From Geofilum sp964396555 (lineage in GTDB: Bacteria > Bacteroidota > Bacteroidia > Bacteroidales > Marinilabiliaceae): DNA of 30,007 bases. Positions within the stretch are counted from its first letter, which is position 1. Each line of letters begins with the position of its first letter. The DNA lies in assembly GCA_964396555.1 (NCBI GenBank), contig CAYNFX010000012.1, positions 1-30,007 on the forward strand, read 5' to 3'. Positions 1 through 10,120 of this stretch are shown piece after piece. The notes under the pieces are model-generated. The model searched no databases, was not told where the DNA came from, and saw only the letters and a program-made list of their open reading frames with translations. The translations under genes and the position numbers were made by a program.

Positions 1-36
1 CTTTTTCCTACCTTCCCTACACTAAAACATAACATT

Positions 37-1944
37 ATGAATTACAAAAACCTAGCCCTGTTGTTAATCCCGCTATTAGCGGCTTGTGCACAAAAAAGGC
101 CCGAAGTTGTTGAAAGACCTGCCTTCGACTCCTGGAGTTCGACAGCAATGGAAATTGACAAGATAGAGTTAAGTGACACTGCTACGGTATTTTACATTGA
201 TGTTTATTACCCAGCCAACGCCAGAATATTAATTTCTGAAGGTACCTTTATCAGGGAGAACGGATCAGACCAACATCTGTCTATCACTGGTGCTGAAGGT
301 ATCAAATTACAGGAATGGTTCCCAATCCCGGAGTCAGGTCAAATCTCTTTCAAATTATTCTTCCCTCCTCTGGATCCAAAAATCTCCAAGATCGACCTTA
401 TTGAATGTGAAAGTGCAAACTGTTTTAATATATGGGGCATTGAATTAATACCTTCAAAGCAGGGCATCTCAATTTATTCGCCTGAATTAAGTAATTCTGA
501 GAAGCTTACAACACTCCCACCTCTGGATTTCTCTGACGAGCCCGCCATAATCAAAGGCAAAGTTTTTGGATACCAAAAAGGAATGGAATTCTCTGACATT
601 ATGTTTGCTGCTTCAAGTCCTATTTTACAGGAAAGTGACTATGATAAAATTGCAATAAATGAAGATGGAACCTTTACTATTGAGGCTCAGACAGGCCTTC
701 CTGTCCTTTCTTATTTATTACCCTTTGGAGTAAAGGTGTTTGCAGTACCTGGACACGAAACAACTGTGGTAATAGATTTGAACAAGAAAAGCCGTTTCGA
801 GTCAAAGTATCGCACTGACAAAGAAGAAGGAGATGCTGACTATGCATATGTAGAAAATAACTGGCTATCTGCAGATGAAATGAATATCCTAAGATCCATT
901 GAAGCAAAGCAGACCAAGTATTATGGAGCAGATGCTGCTATAAAAGCCGTTGTCGGCAAGACTCCTGAAGAATACTACAATTGGGTATTACAAGCAGTTG
1001 ACAGCGCAAGAGCATGTTATAATGAATATCCGGCATTGTCAGAAAAGATAAGAATTCTTGCTGAATCCAACATGAGAGCTTCAGTCTTGAATATAGCCAT
1101 GTCTTACACTGCAGCAAACCGTCAGGCATATATAATAAATACCCCTCCAGAAGAACGAGGCGCTAATCTTCCTGAGTTTCCATTTCTAGATGAGAACTAT
1201 TTCAAGAATGCATTAAGAGATTTTGTTGATGAATCCTTTGCCTATAATGCCTCTATTGGTTACGTATCTTCATTGATTATGGACTATTATTACCCTGACC
1301 ACCTTGCAAAACAATTAACCGAACTGCAGTTTGGCAACCCTGAACTGATTACAGATATTGCATCTGCCAGAATGTTGAGTGGGAATATCGAAGCTGGACA
1401 GTTCTTCACCGAAGAAAAGAAAGCACTACTTCCAACAAGTATAAACGAGGCAATGGCAAAACAGCTTATTGAATATAATGATAAACTAGCTGCACTGATT
1501 GAAAGCAATCAATTCTTAACTGAAAAAGGCGTTGTTGTTAATCCCACCCCGAATGTTGCCAGTGACAAGCTACTGGATGCCATTGTTGCAAAGTATAAGG
1601 GCAAGGTAGTACTTGTTGATTTCTGGGCTACCTGGTGCGGTCCATGTATGAGCGCTATGGAGTCCATTAAGCCTGTCAAGGCAAAGTTTGAAGGCAAAGA
1701 TGTAGTCTTCTTGTATCTTACTGGTGAAACCTCTCCACTGGGCATATGGAACAAAACCATACCTGAAATTAAAGGAGAGCATTACCGTGTAAGCGGCGAT
1801 CAATGGGAAGCCATGAGCAATAAGCTGGAAATTCAAGGAGTGCCCACCTATATGGTATTCGATAAAAACGGACAACTAACTGACAGATATGTAGGCTTCC
1901 CGGGAACTGACACAATAGAGGAAAGCATAAACAAGAGCCTATAA
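37..1944 (+). CDS. TlpA-like thioredoxin-domain lipoprotein (first of tandem pair)
   Basis: A 635-residue predicted lipoprotein. The first 16 residues form a signal peptide ending in a lipobox (LLAAC), with the lipidated Cys at residue 17, so the protein should sit in the periplasm or on the inner or outer membrane. The last ~130 residues form a TlpA/ResA-like thioredoxin fold with the redox motif WCGPC (Cys534 and Cys537) in the context FWATWCGPCM, and a later VPTYMVFD segment with the cis-Pro. The N-terminal ~500 residues are family-typical but not recognised; around residues 165-260 they look like the beta-rich DUF4369-type module often placed before thioredoxin domains in Bacteroidota. 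The likely role is thiol-disulfide exchange at the cell envelope; the substrate is unknown. The start is the ATG directly before the signal peptide. The next gene is a close paralog 48 bases downstream. Confidence 0.85.
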   Translation: MNYKNLALLLIPLLAACAQKRPEVVERPAFDSWSSTAMEIDKIELSDTATVFYIDVYYPANARILISEGTFIRENGSDQHLSITGAEGIKLQEWFPIPESGQISFKLFFPPLDPKISKIDLIECESANCFNIWGIELIPSKQGISIYSPELSNSEKLTTLPPLDFSDEPAIIKGKVFGYQKGMEFSDIMFAASSPILQESDYDKIAINEDGTFTIEAQTGLPVLSYLLPFGVKVFAVPGHETTVVIDLNKKSRFESKYRTDKEEGDADYAYVENNWLSADEMNILRSIEAKQTKYYGADAAIKAVVGKTPEEYYNWVLQAVDSARACYNEYPALSEKIRILAESNMRASVLNIAMSYTAANRQAYIINTPPEERGANLPEFPFLDENYFKNALRDFVDESFAYNASIGYVSSLIMDYYYPDHLAKQLTELQFGNPELITDIASARMLSGNIEAGQFFTEEKKALLPTSINEAMAKQLIEYNDKLAALIESNQFLTEKGVVVNPTPNVASDKLLDAIVAKYKGKVVLVDFWATWCGPCMSAMESIKPVKAKFEGKDVVFLYLTGETSPLGIWNKTIPEIKGEHYRVSGDQWEAMSNKLEIQGVPTYMVFDKNGQLTDRYVGFPGTDTIEESINKSL

Positions 1945-1992
1945 GCATTTTTTCTGAAATAGATAATATCTGACAGCATTAAACATATCATC

Positions 1993-3942
1993 ATGAGCAA
2001 CAGATTATTAGTTATGCTATTCATTCCGCTTATTGTCGCCTGTACGCAAAAGCGACCAGAAGTTGTGGAAAGACCTATTTTCGAAGCATGGAATACAACA
2101 ATCCTGGAGATTGACAAGATTGAATTTAGTGACACTGCCACAGTATTCCATTTTGATGCTTTTTTCTATCCCAACCAGTGGATACTTATTGCGGCAGACA
2201 CTTACATCAAAGAAACCGGGTCTGATGCAAGATTCCTTATCACAAAGGCAGAAGGAATTAATATCGGAGAGCATTTCTTTATGCCAGACTCCGGCAAGAC
2301 ATCCTTCAAGTTGTTCTTTCCTCCCCTGGATCCAAAGGTTACTAAAATAGATTTTATTGAAGGTGACTGCGACAACTGTTTCAAGATCTGGGGCATAGAA
2401 TTACTGCCATCGAAAAAAAGTATCGCAACTTATAAACCACAAATAAGCAGTGAAGAAAAACTCGCCTCACTTCCTCCATTGGAATTCTCTGACAAACCTG
2501 CTATACTTACTGGAAAACTGATCGCTTACAATCAGGGAATGGTTTTCCCTGACATAAAACTTCAAAGTACAGGACCAATAATAGAACAAAGTTATGGAGA
2601 TAAGGTAAAGATTAACGAAGACGGAACCTTTAGGTTGGAGGTTCCAACCAGTCTTCCATTGTTAACTACCCTTTACCCATGGGGAACAAAGGTGTTTCTA
2701 GTACCAGGACACGAAACCACAGTGACAATAGATCTAAACAGAAAAAGCCGTTACGAATCCAAATATCGCACAGACAAGGAAGATGGAGACTCTGCTTACA
2801 TTTTCACTGATAACGAGTGGCTTTCTGTGGATGACATGAACATACTCAACAATATTGGCAGAAAGAAGGACGATATTCTGGATATTATGACAATGTTTAA
2901 TGAGGTTGATGGGTTTACTTCTGATGAATACCTTGCCTGGCTCCAAAATGCAGGCGACAGCATCATAAGCAGTTTTGAAGATTACCCCGCCTTGTCAGAA
3001 AAGGTAAAAATCCTTGCAGAATCAGACTTGAAAGCCTCAATCTTTTATCTTGCAATGATATACGATGCCGCTATACGTGAATCATATTTCCGAACAAGAA
3101 ACATACCACGTGAAGAACGCGGCTCACATAAGCTAGAAATTCAAGTCCCGGGGGACTATTACATTAATGTTATTAGAGAACAGATTGATGAGAATTCTGC
3201 CTATAGTGCAGAATTTGGGCATTCTGTTAGGTCAATCTTAAGACAATACAGTTCTCCCGAGAGCATTAAAGGTTTGACAATTGATGATATGATTGAGACC
3301 TTTAAAGAAAGGGCAGCTCAGGATCTTGGCAAAAACACTGACCTGATTGCAGAAGTTGCCCTGGCTCAGCTATATTATGGAAAAATTGAATCAGGAATGC
3401 TCCTTACAGATGAAGAAAAAACAAATCTTTCGGCAAAACTAAATGAGAATATTGTAAGGCAACTTCTTGCTCATAACGACAAATTAGCTGCGCTTATTGA
3501 AAGCAACAAGGCTTCTGCAGGTAAGGGGGTAATAGTTAACCTTACACCAGAAGTTGCCAATGAAAAATTATTAGATGCAATTCTTGAAAAATACAAGGGT
3601 AAAGTTGTGTTAGTTGATTTCTGGGCTACCTGGTGCGGTCCCTGCATGAGCTCAATGGAGGCAATGAAACCTGTAAAAGAAAAATATGCAGGTAAAGATG
3701 TAGTCTTCGTCTACCTAACAGGTGAAACATCACCCTTAGGCACATGGAACAAAACTATCCCTGATATAAAGGGGGAGCACTATCGTGTAACTGAAGATCA
3801 GTGGGGATACTGGTATCAAGAACTTGAAATTATTGGTATTCCTACATTTATGATTTTCGATAGAGAGGGAAAACTTACTGAAAGACACGTCGGCTTCCCC
3901 GGAACTGAAACTATTGAAGAAAACATAAACAAGAACTTATAG
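1993..3942 (+). CDS. TlpA-like thioredoxin-domain lipoprotein (second of tandem pair)
   Basis: A 649-residue paralog of the preceding gene. The signal peptide and lipobox are matched almost position for position (lipid-modified Cys at residue 17, then TQKRPEVVERP), and the C-terminal thioredoxin domain carries WCGPC at Cys548 and Cys551. Similarity is strongest in the first ~30 residues, in the segment around VPGHETTVTIDLN, and throughout the thioredoxin domain. The middle helical region (about residues 290-490) has diverged and differs in length. The 48-base gap to the upstream copy shows no terminator or clear promoter, so the two are probably co-transcribed. This looks like a local gene duplication in which both copies kept the redox motif. 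The function is inferred to be envelope thiol-disulfide exchange or reduction. Confidence 0.85.
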   Translation: MSNRLLVMLFIPLIVACTQKRPEVVERPIFEAWNTTILEIDKIEFSDTATVFHFDAFFYPNQWILIAADTYIKETGSDARFLITKAEGINIGEHFFMPDSGKTSFKLFFPPLDPKVTKIDFIEGDCDNCFKIWGIELLPSKKSIATYKPQISSEEKLASLPPLEFSDKPAILTGKLIAYNQGMVFPDIKLQSTGPIIEQSYGDKVKINEDGTFRLEVPTSLPLLTTLYPWGTKVFLVPGHETTVTIDLNRKSRYESKYRTDKEDGDSAYIFTDNEWLSVDDMNILNNIGRKKDDILDIMTMFNEVDGFTSDEYLAWLQNAGDSIISSFEDYPALSEKVKILAESDLKASIFYLAMIYDAAIRESYFRTRNIPREERGSHKLEIQVPGDYYINVIREQIDENSAYSAEFGHSVRSILRQYSSPESIKGLTIDDMIETFKERAAQDLGKNTDLIAEVALAQLYYGKIESGMLLTDEEKTNLSAKLNENIVRQLLAHNDKLAALIESNKASAGKGVIVNLTPEVANEKLLDAILEKYKGKVVLVDFWATWCGPCMSSMEAMKPVKEKYAGKDVVFVYLTGETSPLGTWNKTIPDIKGEHYRVTEDQWGYWYQELEIIGIPTFMIFDREGKLTERHVGFPGTETIEENINKNL

Positions 3943-4027
3943 CTTATGCCACAAATAATCTGAAGCATAGGCTCATAGAGAAACGTAGTGGACTATGGTC
4001 CGAAAGAGGATAAGTATATTACTAAGC

Positions 4028-4060
4028 AAAAACCCCGCTGATACATCTCAGCGGGGTTTT
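4028..4060. terminator. Bidirectional intrinsic terminator between the lipoprotein pair and lepA
   Basis: A perfect 9-bp stem (CCCCGCTGA at 4033-4041 with TCAGCGGGG at 4048-4056) closes a 6-base loop. It is flanked by five A on the left and four T on the right, so it can act for both converging transcripts. It lies 24 bases past the lepA stop and about 90 bases past the second lipoprotein stop. Confidence 0.85.
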
Positions 4061-4079
4061 CTATTTATTCATGTCTTTA

Positions 4080-5870
4080 TCAGGAATCGAGTTTAAGTAC
4101 CGCAAGGAAGGCTTTCTGAGGCACCTCAACAGATCCAATCTGCTTCATTCTCTTTTTACCTTTCTTTTGCTTTTCAAGCAACTTCCGCTTACGACTTATA
4201 TCACCACCATAACATTTTGCAGTTACGTCCTTACGCAGCGCCTTAACAGTCTCTCTTGAAATAATCTTTGCACCGATGGCAGCTTGAATAGCTACGTCAA
4301 ACTGCTGACGAGGTATCAGCTCCTTAAGCTTCTCACACATCTTCTTACCCAGAGGATAGGCATTGTCAAAGTGAGTGAGCGCTGAAAGGGCGTCCACACT
4401 TTCACCGTTGAGCAATATATCAAGCTTTACAAGTTTTGAAGGTCTGTAGCCTATCATATGATAATCGAAAGATGCATAACCTTTGGATATGCTCTTCAGC
4501 TTATCATAAAAGTCAAATACTATCTCGGCCAGCGGTATATCAAATATAAGTTCAACCCTGTCTGTTGTAAGGTAATGCTGCTTCTTTAGCTCCCCCCTTT
4601 TGCCCAGACAAAGGGTCATTATGTTTCCGATAAAATCCGCTTTTGTAATTATCTGAGCACTTATATATGGCTCCTCAACATAATCAATAAGTCCCGGCTC
4701 AGGTAGTCCTGAAGGGTTGTGAACCTCTATTTCTTCCCCCTTAGTAGTATATATCTTATATGGAACGTTAGGAACAGTAGTAATAACGTCCATATCATAC
4801 TCCCTGTCAAGCCTTTCCTGAACAATCTCCATATGAAGCAGCCCCAGGAAGCCGCAACGGAAACCAAAACCAAGGGCTGCCGATGACTCAGGCGTAAACG
4901 TAAGAGAAGCATCGTTTAACTGAAGCTTTTCAACGGAGGCACGCAGATCCTCATAATCCTCAGTGTCTATAGGATACAATCCTGCAAATACCATGGGTTT
5001 AACTTCCTTAAATCCAGCAATGGCAGTCTCACAAGAAGGCTTCACATGGGTAATTGTATCACCAACCTTAACCTCCTTGCTGGTCTTAATACCTGAAATA
5101 ATATAACCCACATCACCGGTATGCAGTGAATCCCTGGGAATATATCCCATACGCAGTACTCCGACCTCCTCGGCGTAATATTCCTTACCAGTATTGTAAA
5201 ATTTAACAAGGTCACCCTTGCGAATTACTCCGTTAACGACCTTGAAATAAGCAATAATACCTCTAAAGGAATTAAATACAGAGTCAAAGATAAGACATTG
5301 CAAAGGGGCTTCAGGGTCACCTACAGGGTGAGGAACCCTCTCAACAATAGCTTCAAGAATCTCCTCAACGCCCATGCCGGTTCTACCGCTGGCACGAATA
5401 ATCTCGCTTCTGTCGCAACCAATCAATTCTATTATCTGATCCTCAACCTCCTCTGGCATAGCGCTAGCCATATCCATCTTATTGAGGACTGGGATAATAA
5501 CAAGATCATGTTCAATAGCCTGATACAGGTTGCTTATCGTCTGTGCCTGGATACCCTGCGTAGCATCTACAATAAGCAGAGCTCCCTCGCAGGCAGCGAT
5601 TGAACGGGAAACCTCATAGGCAAAATCAACGTGTCCTGGAGTATCAATAAGGTTAAGTATATACTGCTCCCCCTTGTGCACATGTTGCATTTGAATAGCC
5701 TTGCTTTTGATTGTAATCCCACGTTCCCGTTCCAGGTCCATACTATCCAGGGTTTGTTCCTGGAGATCCTTTTCGCTAATTGTCTTGGTATACTCCAAAA
5801 GACGGTCGGCCAATGTGCTCTTCCCATGGTCGATATGGGCAATAATGCAAAAGTTGCGGATATTCTTCAT
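4080..5870 (-). CDS. lepA: Elongation factor 4 (LepA), ribosome-associated GTPase
   Basis: A 596-residue translational GTPase of the usual LepA length. The GTPase motifs are visible: AHIDHGKS at 11-18 (P-loop), RGITIKS near 51-57 (switch I), DTPGHVDF at 77-84 (switch II) and NKMD at 131-134. The C-terminal LepA-specific region is present (YRPSKLVKLDILLNGE, then a Lys-rich end). LepA binds the ribosome and back-translocates or remodels stalled elongation complexes, with roles in translation under ionic stress and in ribosome assembly. The start ATG gives the canonical MKNIRNFCIIAHIDHG beginning. It appears monocistronic, bounded by a bidirectional terminator downstream and the groEL terminator upstream. 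Confidence 0.97.
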   Translation of the reverse strand: MKNIRNFCIIAHIDHGKSTLADRLLEYTKTISEKDLQEQTLDSMDLERERGITIKSKAIQMQHVHKGEQYILNLIDTPGHVDFAYEVSRSIAACEGALLIVDATQGIQAQTISNLYQAIEHDLVIIPVLNKMDMASAMPEEVEDQIIELIGCDRSEIIRASGRTGMGVEEILEAIVERVPHPVGDPEAPLQCLIFDSVFNSFRGIIAYFKVVNGVIRKGDLVKFYNTGKEYYAEEVGVLRMGYIPRDSLHTGDVGYIISGIKTSKEVKVGDTITHVKPSCETAIAGFKEVKPMVFAGLYPIDTEDYEDLRASVEKLQLNDASLTFTPESSAALGFGFRCGFLGLLHMEIVQERLDREYDMDVITTVPNVPYKIYTTKGEEIEVHNPSGLPEPGLIDYVEEPYISAQIITKADFIGNIMTLCLGKRGELKKQHYLTTDRVELIFDIPLAEIVFDFYDKLKSISKGYASFDYHMIGYRPSKLVKLDILLNGESVDALSALTHFDNAYPLGKKMCEKLKELIPRQQFDVAIQAAIGAKIISRETVKALRKDVTAKCYGGDISRKRKLLEKQKKGKKRMKQIGSVEVPQKAFLAVLKLDS

Positions 5871-5947
5871 CTAGTTCCAGTTTTTCAGCTTCACTCCTCC
5901 AATTCCCTCAGATACCCATGCATCTGACGGGTAAAATCCAGGAACTG

Positions 5948-5955
5948 CAAATATA
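5948..5955 (-). promoter_or_regulatory. Possible -7 element for lepA (TATATTTG)
   Basis: On the minus strand this reads TATATTTG, which fits the Bacteroidetes -7 consensus TAnnTTTG, about 78 bases upstream of lepA. No good TTTG -33 box lies at the expected 19-21 base spacing, so support is partial. Confidence 0.35.
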
Positions 5956-6016
5956 TTTAATTCCATGCAATTATCAGTATAGCTAATGTATGATGTAGCA
6001 AACCTTTTAGCACAAC

Positions 6017-6046
6017 AAGGGGTGCCTCCTCTCGGAGACACCCCTT
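6017..6046 (-). terminator. Probable terminator after groEL
   Basis: AAGGGGTG (6017-6024) pairs with CACCCCTT (6039-6046). An inner CTCC/GGAG stem follows one mismatch, with a TCTC loop. It lies 24 bases past the groEL stop. The T-tract on the minus strand is weak, so termination efficiency is uncertain. Confidence 0.6.
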
Positions 6047-6069
6047 GAAAATATATGTATGGATGTTTA

Positions 6070-7698
<1,629 letters not shown>

Positions 7699-7730
7699 TT
7701 TTAATCTGTTTTAGTTTCGCTGGTTGTTAA

Positions 7731-8009
7731 TTAAGCAATGTACAAAATGTCACTTTGAGAGATCAAAAGGTAATCAGTACCATCGATTTGAAGTTCGGTA
7801 CCGGCATACTTACCATAAAGTACGATATCGCCAATCTTCACTTCCATTTGTTCATCCTTCTTGGGTGCACCGACAAGTACTACTTCACCCTTAAGCGGTT
7901 TTTCCTTTGCAGAATCAGGAATGATGATACCGCTTGATGTCTTCTCTTCTGCTGCCTGTGGTTTCACTAAAACCTTACCGGCAAGAACTTTTCCATTAAT
8001 AGCTGACAT
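7731..8009 (-). CDS. groES: Co-chaperonin GroES (Hsp10)
   Basis: A 92-residue co-chaperonin that caps the GroEL ring. The conserved core GKVLVKP, the mobile loop (EEKTSSGIIIPDSAKEKP) and the C-terminal DGTDYLLISQSDILYIA are all in place. It is the first gene of a groES-groEL operon. I looked for a CIRCE (HrcA) operator in the 250 bases upstream and found none; a short GGCAG-GTTA-CTGCC dyad at 8110-8123 is the only clear symmetry there. Confidence 0.96.
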   Translation of the reverse strand: MSAINGKVLAGKVLVKPQAAEEKTSSGIIIPDSAKEKPLKGEVVLVGAPKKDEQMEVKIGDIVLYGKYAGTELQIDGTDYLLISQSDILYIA

Positions 8010-8205
8010 TCAGATATAGTTTTAAATGTTAGACATTACATATTTACTCGTTTTTTACACGTTCAGATTTTACACAAAGCATGCCAAAGGCACTAAAAGC
8101 CCTTATTACGGCAGGTTACTGCCATTTTGCCCTAAAATGACTTAAAGACATTTGCCAATATCAAACATTTATCACTGATTAACAACATAATACCTTTAGC
8201 GACAA
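8010..8205 (-). promoter_or_regulatory. groESL upstream region, promoter not identified
   Basis: About 200 bases between groES and the secG terminator. No perfect TAnnTTTG element, CIRCE or sigma32-like site could be found on the minus strand. The dyad GGCAG (8110-8114) / CTGCC (8119-8123) with a 4-base centre is the only notable symmetry. The heat-shock promoter presumably lies here, but I cannot point to it. Confidence 0.3.
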
Positions 8206-8240
8206 AACAAAAAAAAGAGTGTCAGGAGACCTGACACTCT
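8206..8240 (-). terminator. Strong intrinsic terminator after secG
   Basis: A perfect 11-bp stem (AGAGTGTCAGG at 8216-8226 with CCTGACACTCT at 8230-8240) and a 3-base loop. On the minus strand it is followed by a long T-rich run (the A-tract at 8204-8215 on the plus strand). It lies 22 bases past the secG stop and closes the sigma54 regulator-lptE-TPR-secG operon. Confidence 0.9.
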
Positions 8241-8261
8241 GACACAAAAGTCCTTCTAAAA

Positions 8262-8627
8262 TTATTCTGTAGCCTCAGTTTCTGTAGCTGCACCAGCAGC
8301 TTCTGCATCTTCATCAGCAGGTACTTCGAAGCTAGGCATAGTATTAACAGGCTGGCTAATATTATTAAGTTGCTCATCAATTACCGAGCGACGTCCAATT
8401 TCTTCCTTTGGTATTACCATTACAGCAACAAAAGCAAGTAGTAGAATTACACTTGCAAGTGTCCAAGTTGCCTTTTCAAGAAAGTCAGTGGTTTTACGAA
8501 CACCCATCATCTGTCCTGTAGATGCAAAATTTGATGCCAGACCTCCTCCTTTTGAATTCTGAACCAAAACAATCAGGGTCAGAAGAATACAGGCTACTAT
8601 AATAAAGGCGGTTACTACAATATACAT
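8262..8627 (-). CDS. secG: Preprotein translocase subunit SecG
   Basis: A 121-residue inner-membrane protein with two predicted transmembrane helices (about residues 2-21 and 53-72). The SecG signature VLVQNSKGGGLASNF lies just after the first helix. SecG joins SecYE and assists SecA-driven export. The C-terminal ~40 residues are acidic and Ala/Glu-rich (ending AATETEATE), a low-complexity cytosolic or periplasmic tail. It is the last gene of the operon, 11 bases after the TPR-like gene. Confidence 0.93.
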   Translation of the reverse strand: MYIVVTAFIIVACILLTLIVLVQNSKGGGLASNFASTGQMMGVRKTTDFLEKATWTLASVILLLAFVAVMVIPKEEIGRRSVIDEQLNNISQPVNTMPSFEVPADEDAEAAGAATETEATE

Positions 8628-8638
8628 ATCTTTCCTTA

Positions 8639-9589
8639 TTACTGATTACTAATCTGTTGTTCTATTTCTTCAATACGCCGTGCAAAGTAAACGCTTTTTT
8701 CGGGATATTTCAAACGCAAGCGCTCAAATATATCCCTGGCTTTAACAAAATTTTTCTGCTTTATATAAATACTTGCCAGAGTTTCTGTAATCAGGTCCTC
8801 CTTCTCCTCAAGACTCTTTGCAGCAATATCCACACTTACAGCACCAGACCCCAGTACAGGTTCTATCCTCTTATTCCTGCCTCCTTTGAGGAATGAATCA
8901 ATGAGCGAATCGTTCTTTGACACCTGCTTCGTATCTGATTCCTCCTTTTTTTGGACAGGTGCAGGCTTACTTTTCAATACAGTAAGCCAATCTGAGAAAG
9001 AACGGGCCTCATCAAGACCAGATTTGGCTTCCTCATCCAGACTGTATACTGTACTACCTCCAAGCTCATAGTCAAGCAGATAATTATCCGGCATCCCCAG
9101 AGAATCGATAAAAGCAGGGAAGGCAAACCTAACCTCGGTTTCAGCATCAGCATCAGAGTCTGAAGACATCCTTCCAGAGCCATCCCCTTGTATCCCTGAC
9201 TGATTCTCAGTCGGCCCAGGCAAGTTAGAAGCTTCGGAACTTGTAGCCGTCGTAGATAAAGATTCTTCTTTCTGCTCCTTAACTACTGAGTGGCTGATTC
9301 CTGCCATACTTACTACCTGAGCTTCATCCTTTGCAGAAATTGAGGATTCAGCTACTATGCCCGAAAAGACCAGTTCATAAAGCCTTTTTCTGTCAGGAAG
9401 ATGGGCAGCAGCCAGTTTTAGTTCATTATTATAGCGTATATGATCAAGAATATGGAGGTTCTTGATCCACAACAGACGACCTGCATGAAAGAAGGGATAC
9501 TCATCAAGAATCACCCTAATACTGTCGAGTGTGTCCTGGGTAAGTTTCCCCGGATCGTCCATCACCGCTCTGATCTGCTGTTTATTCAT
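8639..9589 (-). CDS. TPR-like protein of the lptE-secG operon
   Basis: A 316-residue protein without signal peptide or membrane segment, so probably cytosolic. The N-terminal ~85 residues are helical (DEYPFFHAGRLLWIKNLH). A Ser/Thr/Glu-rich low-complexity linker fills roughly 95-150. The C-terminal ~55 residues read as a single tetratricopeptide-like helix pair (LASIYIKQKNFVKARDIFER, then LRLKYPEKSVYFARRIEEIE). A protein of this kind between lptE and secG is, to my knowledge, common in Bacteroidota, but its function is undescribed. It starts 3 bases after the lptE stop, so translational coupling is likely. Confidence 0.75.
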   Translation of the reverse strand: MNKQQIRAVMDDPGKLTQDTLDSIRVILDEYPFFHAGRLLWIKNLHILDHIRYNNELKLAAAHLPDRKRLYELVFSGIVAESSISAKDEAQVVSMAGISHSVVKEQKEESLSTTATSSEASNLPGPTENQSGIQGDGSGRMSSDSDADAETEVRFAFPAFIDSLGMPDNYLLDYELGGSTVYSLDEEAKSGLDEARSFSDWLTVLKSKPAPVQKKEESDTKQVSKNDSLIDSFLKGGRNKRIEPVLGSGAVSVDIAAKSLEEKEDLITETLASIYIKQKNFVKARDIFERLRLKYPEKSVYFARRIEEIEQQISNQ

Positions 9590-9592
9590 TTC

Positions 9593-10120
9593 CTACCAGT
9601 CGGAAAAGGCTCTATTAAATATATTCTCGGTAAGCTGATCTACAATATCGGCAACCAGTTGTTCCTCTATCTCAGTTATACTCTGACTACTCTCAAAATC
9701 CGCATATGCAGAGAATGTGTTCTCCCAGTTCTGCTTGGGATCCTTGTGATTTTGAAACCGCACCCTGACAGAGATTGTCAGACGGGTCTCAGCGGAAACC
9801 GCATCAGCCTGAATTGCCATGGGCCGTAAATCATACCCTGTAATCTGACCTGAAAAGTCCACATCTCCAATTTCATTGGTAATAACCAGACGGGATTCAG
9901 TCCGTATCCTATCCTTTAGTTCCTCAGTAAAGGTCTGACTAAGTATTGGATTAATAAGTGGCGCCCTGTTTTCAAAGTATTGAACCGATGCCGTACGTAC
10001 ATTATCAGGAATCGACGCTCCTTTCAATGTCATCTGAATTGAACAGGCATAAGTGGTCATGGCCAAGATCAGGAGCCCCAGACTTGCTGCAGCTAATAAC
10101 TTCCTATCCTTTAATTGCAT
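9593..10120 (-). CDS. lptE: LptE-like LPS-assembly lipoprotein
   Basis: A 175-residue predicted lipoprotein starting at the ATG at 10118-10120. A longer upstream start in the same frame would bury the signal peptide and extend far into the neighbouring gene. The hydrophobic stretch LLAAASLGLLILAMTTYAC ends at Cys26. The mature part begins SIQMTLKGASIPDNVRTASVQYFENRA, the pattern of the Bacteroidota LptE family (LPS-assembly lipoprotein, partner of LptD in the outer membrane). The lipobox (TYAC) lacks the usual Leu at -3, so lipidation is likely but not certain. It overlaps the upstream sigma54 regulator by 17 bases, implying translational coupling. Confidence 0.82.
   Translation of the reverse strand: MQLKDRKLLAAASLGLLILAMTTYACSIQMTLKGASIPDNVRTASVQYFENRAPLINPILSQTFTEELKDRIRTESRLVITNEIGDVDFSGQITGYDLRPMAIQADAVSAETRLTISVRVRFQNHKDPKQNWENTFSAYADFESSQSITEIEEQLVADIVDQLTENIFNRAFSDW

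Noticed and set aside
8010..8261. CIRCE/HrcA operator upstream of groESL
   Set aside because: No TTAGCACTC / GAGTGCTAA inverted repeat is present in this interval.
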